This document shows positions 35,267 to 37,419 of a stretch of 37,419 nt of DNA, piece by piece. Every line of letters starts with the position of its first letter. Positions within the stretch are counted from its first letter, which is position 1. The DNA lies in NCBI RefSeq assembly GCF_000381045.1, contig NZ_KB905748.1, positions 1 to 37,419 on the forward strand, written 5' to 3'. The notes beneath the pieces are model-generated. The model saw only the letters and a list, made by a program, of their open reading frames with translations, made no database searches and had not been told where the DNA came from. The DNA is from Thermus scotoductus DSM 8553 (GTDB lineage: Bacteria; Deinococcota; Deinococci; Deinococcales; Thermaceae). Both the position numbers and the translations under genes were made by a program.

Positions 35267-37162
35267 CTAGGGGCCCAGAAGCCACTCCACGAAGGCGTTG
35301 ACCACGTCGTTTTCCCCCAGGGCCTCGGGGTTTTCCAGGACGTGCTCGTAGAAGGCCCGGACCAGATCGGGGCTTGGGTTCTTGAGGATCTCCTGGACGC
35401 TTTTCCCCCGGTAAGGCCCCTTGGGGAGGGGCGCCGTGAGGGAGGGGGAGGTGGCCAGGGGGGCGGCCTCCTTCAGGGCCTCCAAGGTCCTCTCCAGAAG
35501 AAGCCTTTCCCCTTCGGGGCCTAGGGCCTCCTTGGGGTTGAGGAGGAGGGTGCCGTCCAGGTCCCGCACCTCGAGGCCCAGGGCATAAAGCTTCCGGGCC
35601 AGGCTTTCGGGTCCCACCTCCAGGGGGATTAGGGCCTGGGCCTCGCCGTAGCGCACCTCCAGCACGTACCTGCCCGGCTCGGGCAGGGTGACGGCGGGGG
35701 CCACCTCCTCGAGGGCGGCGGTGAGGGGAGGGAAGCCCAAGGGCTTCTTCTCCTGGGCCAGGAGGGCCCCTTCCTTGTAGAGGAGGGTTTCCAGCTGGTG
35801 GCGGGGGAGGTAAGGGGTGCCGCTGAGCCTCACCTCGGGGAAAACGGCCTCTGAAGCCCTAAAGGGCCGGGCGTCCAGATCCCCAGGGATTAGGGAAAGC
35901 TTCCTCACCTCCAGGGAAAGGGTTTCCTCCCCCAGGTTCTCAAGGGCCCTTTTCGCCCGTGGGGTCAGAGGGTGTTTTGGATAAGCCTTCAGGAAGGCCT
36001 GGTATATCTCCTTGGCGGGAAGGCCCACCCTTTCCGAGAGGTAGGCGCGGAAGTAGAGGGTGAGGGGTTCTTGCCTTTCCTCCAGGTCCTTTAGGGCCTC
36101 CGGGAAATCCTCCCCCTCGTCCAGCCGCAAAGCCCGGTCGTAGGCGGCCTTGGCCCCCAGGAAGTCCCCGTAGATGGCCTTAAACAGGCCCAGGTTGTAG
36201 TAGGCGGTGGCGTTGGGCATGAGCTCCACCGCCCGCTTTGAGGCCAGGATGGCCCTGGGAAGATCCCCCGTGAGGTAGTAGGCCCAGCCCAGATTGGTCC
36301 AGTAAAGCCAATAATCCGGCCTTAGCTTTAGGGCCTTCAGGAGTGCCTCCTTGGCTTCCTCCCCCTTCCCTTCCGCGAAGGCGGCGAAGCTCACCTCCTC
36401 CCAGGCCAGGGGAAGCTCAGGGAAGGCCTGGGCCAGGGTGCGGGCGGATTCCTTCCAGCGCTCGTCTTCCAGGGTCCGCAGGAGAAGGTGGGCCGCGGTC
36501 CTTTCCAGGACATCCCCCAAAAGCAGGTTCCCGGCCTCCTTGAGCGCCTCTTCCCGCTTCCCTTGGGAGAGAAGGGAAAAGGCCTGGTATGGAGGGGAGA
36601 GCTTCCCCTGCCAGAGGAGGAGGAGTTTTTGAGGCAAAAGCCCTTCCAAAAGCCCAGCCCCCCGCCCCTCCTTAAGGTCCAGGGCGGACTGGTGCAAGGG
36701 ATCGGGGTTCTGCCCTTGGGCGAGGGCCCTAAGTGCTTCCTCCGACTGGGTGGGACTGGGCAAGGGGGCCCACTTGGGGGCCAAGCCCTCCTTCTGCAGC
36801 CAAAGCCAGGCCAGGCCTGGGGTGGCAAAAAGCCCCTCCTTGACCCCATCCTTGCGGGCCAAAAAGAGCCTAAGCCCCCTTTCCTCCTCTCGGCCTAGGA
36901 GGACCCAGTCTGCTCCGGTGGCCGCTTGGGCCAGACGGGCCCCGGCCTTGGTGTAAAGCCCCCCCACCAGGTCGTAACTGCCCTGCCAGGGAAGGTTGGG
37001 AAGGAGGAGGGCCAGGAGGGTAGGGGGTGGGGCCTTAAGGCCCTCGGCAAAGGCCTGGGCCAGGCGGAAGCCCTCCCTTCCCTCGAAGGGGAGCACCAGG
37101 CCCTGGGCCAGGCCGAGCCCCAGGATCAACAGGAGGGCAGGGAGGCGCCTCAGGGTTACCAT
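35267..37162 (-). CDS. Secreted or periplasmic TPR-repeat protein, function unknown
   Basis: 631 residues. A signal peptide is clear (VTLRRLPALLLILGLGLAQG, cleavage near residue 20). Residues about 20-120 resemble a beta/alpha domain (VLPFEGREGFRLAQAFAEGL, GADWVLLGREEERGLRLFLARK). Residues about 255-365 hold tetratricopeptide repeats (EEAKEALLKALKLRPDYWLYWTNLGWAYYLTGDLPRAI, then NLGLFKAIYGDFLGAKAAYDRALRLD). A C-terminal part of about 230 residues has extended strands and no motif I know. TPR proteins of this kind commonly scaffold envelope or assembly complexes; the partner is unknown. TAGAAT lies 6 nt before the ATG at 37160-37162, with a consensus TTGACA further up. Confidence 0.82.
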   Translation of the reverse strand: MVTLRRLPALLLILGLGLAQGLVLPFEGREGFRLAQAFAEGLKAPPPTLLALLLPNLPWQGSYDLVGGLYTKAGARLAQAATGADWVLLGREEERGLRLFLARKDGVKEGLFATPGLAWLWLQKEGLAPKWAPLPSPTQSEEALRALAQGQNPDPLHQSALDLKEGRGAGLLEGLLPQKLLLLWQGKLSPPYQAFSLLSQGKREEALKEAGNLLLGDVLERTAAHLLLRTLEDERWKESARTLAQAFPELPLAWEEVSFAAFAEGKGEEAKEALLKALKLRPDYWLYWTNLGWAYYLTGDLPRAILASKRAVELMPNATAYYNLGLFKAIYGDFLGAKAAYDRALRLDEGEDFPEALKDLEERQEPLTLYFRAYLSERVGLPAKEIYQAFLKAYPKHPLTPRAKRALENLGEETLSLEVRKLSLIPGDLDARPFRASEAVFPEVRLSGTPYLPRHQLETLLYKEGALLAQEKKPLGFPPLTAALEEVAPAVTLPEPGRYVLEVRYGEAQALIPLEVGPESLARKLYALGLEVRDLDGTLLLNPKEALGPEGERLLLERTLEALKEAAPLATSPSLTAPLPKGPYRGKSVQEILKNPSPDLVRAFYEHVLENPEALGENDVVNAFVEWLLGP

Positions 37163-37168
37163 GGGCGC

Positions 37169-37198
37169 ATTCTAAGTGCCAACCCCTTATCATGTCAA
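37169..37198 (-). promoter_or_regulatory. Promoter of the TPR-protein gene
   Basis: On the minus strand TTGACA (37193-37198) and TAGAAT (37169-37174) are separated by 18 bp, and the -10 ends 6 nt before the ATG. The -35 overlaps the -10 region of the divergent IS630-type gene. Confidence 0.6.
37188..37193 (+). promoter_or_regulatory. Leaderless -10 box for the IS630-type transposase
   Basis: TATCAT, 6 nt before the ATG at 37200. It abuts the consensus -35 of the divergent TPR gene, so the two promoters exclude each other. Confidence 0.45.
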
Positions 37199-37199
37199 C

Positions 37200-37419
37200 A
37201 TGGCAGCCCCTCTTCAGATCCAGCTGACCCCTGAGGAGGACCGGCTCCTGCTGGAACTCTCCCTGGACCCGAAGACCCACAAGAAAACCCGCCTCTGGGC
37301 CGCCATGGTCCGCCTGGCCGCCGAGGGCTGGACCGCCCCAAGAATCGCCCGCCACTTCCACAAAGACCGCTCCACCGTCTACCTCGTCCTCAGGCGCTTC
37401 CTGGAACAGGGCCTCCCGG
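37200..37419 (+). CDS. IS630-family transposase, N-terminal HTH part (runs off the window)
   Basis: The frame is open from ATG 37200 to the end of the window, 73 codons. It begins MAAPLQIQLTPEEDRLLLEL and contains a helix-turn-helix of the IS630/Tc1 type (VRLAAEGWTAPRIARHFHKDRSTVYLVLRRFLEQGLP, about residues 37-73), the usual DNA-binding head of these transposases. The DDE catalytic domain lies beyond the window, so I cannot tell whether the element is complete. The terminal inverted repeat should lie in 37163-37199, but its edge cannot be fixed without the other end. An HTH regulator is a less likely alternative. Confidence 0.7.
   Translation, partial: MAAPLQIQLTPEEDRLLLELSLDPKTHKKTRLWAAMVRLAAEGWTAPRIARHFHKDRSTVYLVLRRFLEQGLP

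Overview
The window is chromosomal DNA of a Thermus species (phylum Deinococcota). The evidence is a very GC-rich composition and a complete 14-gene complex I operon in the gene order of T. thermophilus nqo. A 2-aminoadipate aminotransferase (LysN), a Rad52-like DdrA homologue and a DarTG toxin-antitoxin pair of the type first studied in T. aquaticus also fit. At least fourteen genes carry a TANNNT -10 box only 6-8 nt before the start codon, as expected for leaderless mRNAs in this phylum. I cannot resolve the species.

Layout. (1) 1-757: the 3' end of a TnpB-type gene whose third RuvC aspartate position reads Gln, with stacked RNA-like hairpins inside its 3' coding end, then a livG gene destroyed by an internal deletion. 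(2) 806-3406, plus strand: rluD, then a beta-class DNA methyltransferase and an adjacent unrecognised ORF that together look like a Type II restriction-modification pair. (3) 3380-10813, minus strand: lysN, dgt, and a fatty-acid cluster fabH-fabD-fabG-acpP-fabF, preceded by yceD-rpmF. (4) 10907-11928, plus strand: arginase and a 33-residue membrane ORF behind a near-consensus promoter. (5) 11925-26330, minus strand: a small hypothetical gene and the complex I operon nuoA to nuoN (nqo7,6,5,4,2,1,3,8-14), mostly joined by stop/start overlaps and closed by a strong terminator. (6) 26499-28697, minus strand: ddrA, a metallophosphoesterase and rsmA, tightly overlapped, with a perfect palindrome over the ddrA -10 box. 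(7) 28760-29235, plus strand: a small exported hypothetical protein and tRNA-Ala(CGC). (8) 29236-35256: a defence island with darT-darG on the minus strand and a Type III mod-res pair on the plus strand. The two operons diverge from one 20-bp bidirectional promoter centred on a perfect palindrome. (9) 35267-37419: a TPR lipoprotein-like or secreted protein and, running off the right edge, the start of an IS630-type transposase.

How the parts work together. The core blocks serve lipid synthesis (fab), respiration (nuo), amino-acid metabolism (lysN, rocF), ribosome and RNA modification (rluD, rsmA, yceD-rpmF) and DNA maintenance (ddrA, dgt). The accessory blocks are two restriction-modification systems, a DNA-ADP-ribosylating toxin-antitoxin, and remnants of mobile elements at both ends. 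The best candidates for undescribed biology are the shared darTG/Type III promoter-operator, the ddrA palindrome, the paired TACACC repeats before nuoA, and the TnpB lacking a catalytic aspartate.
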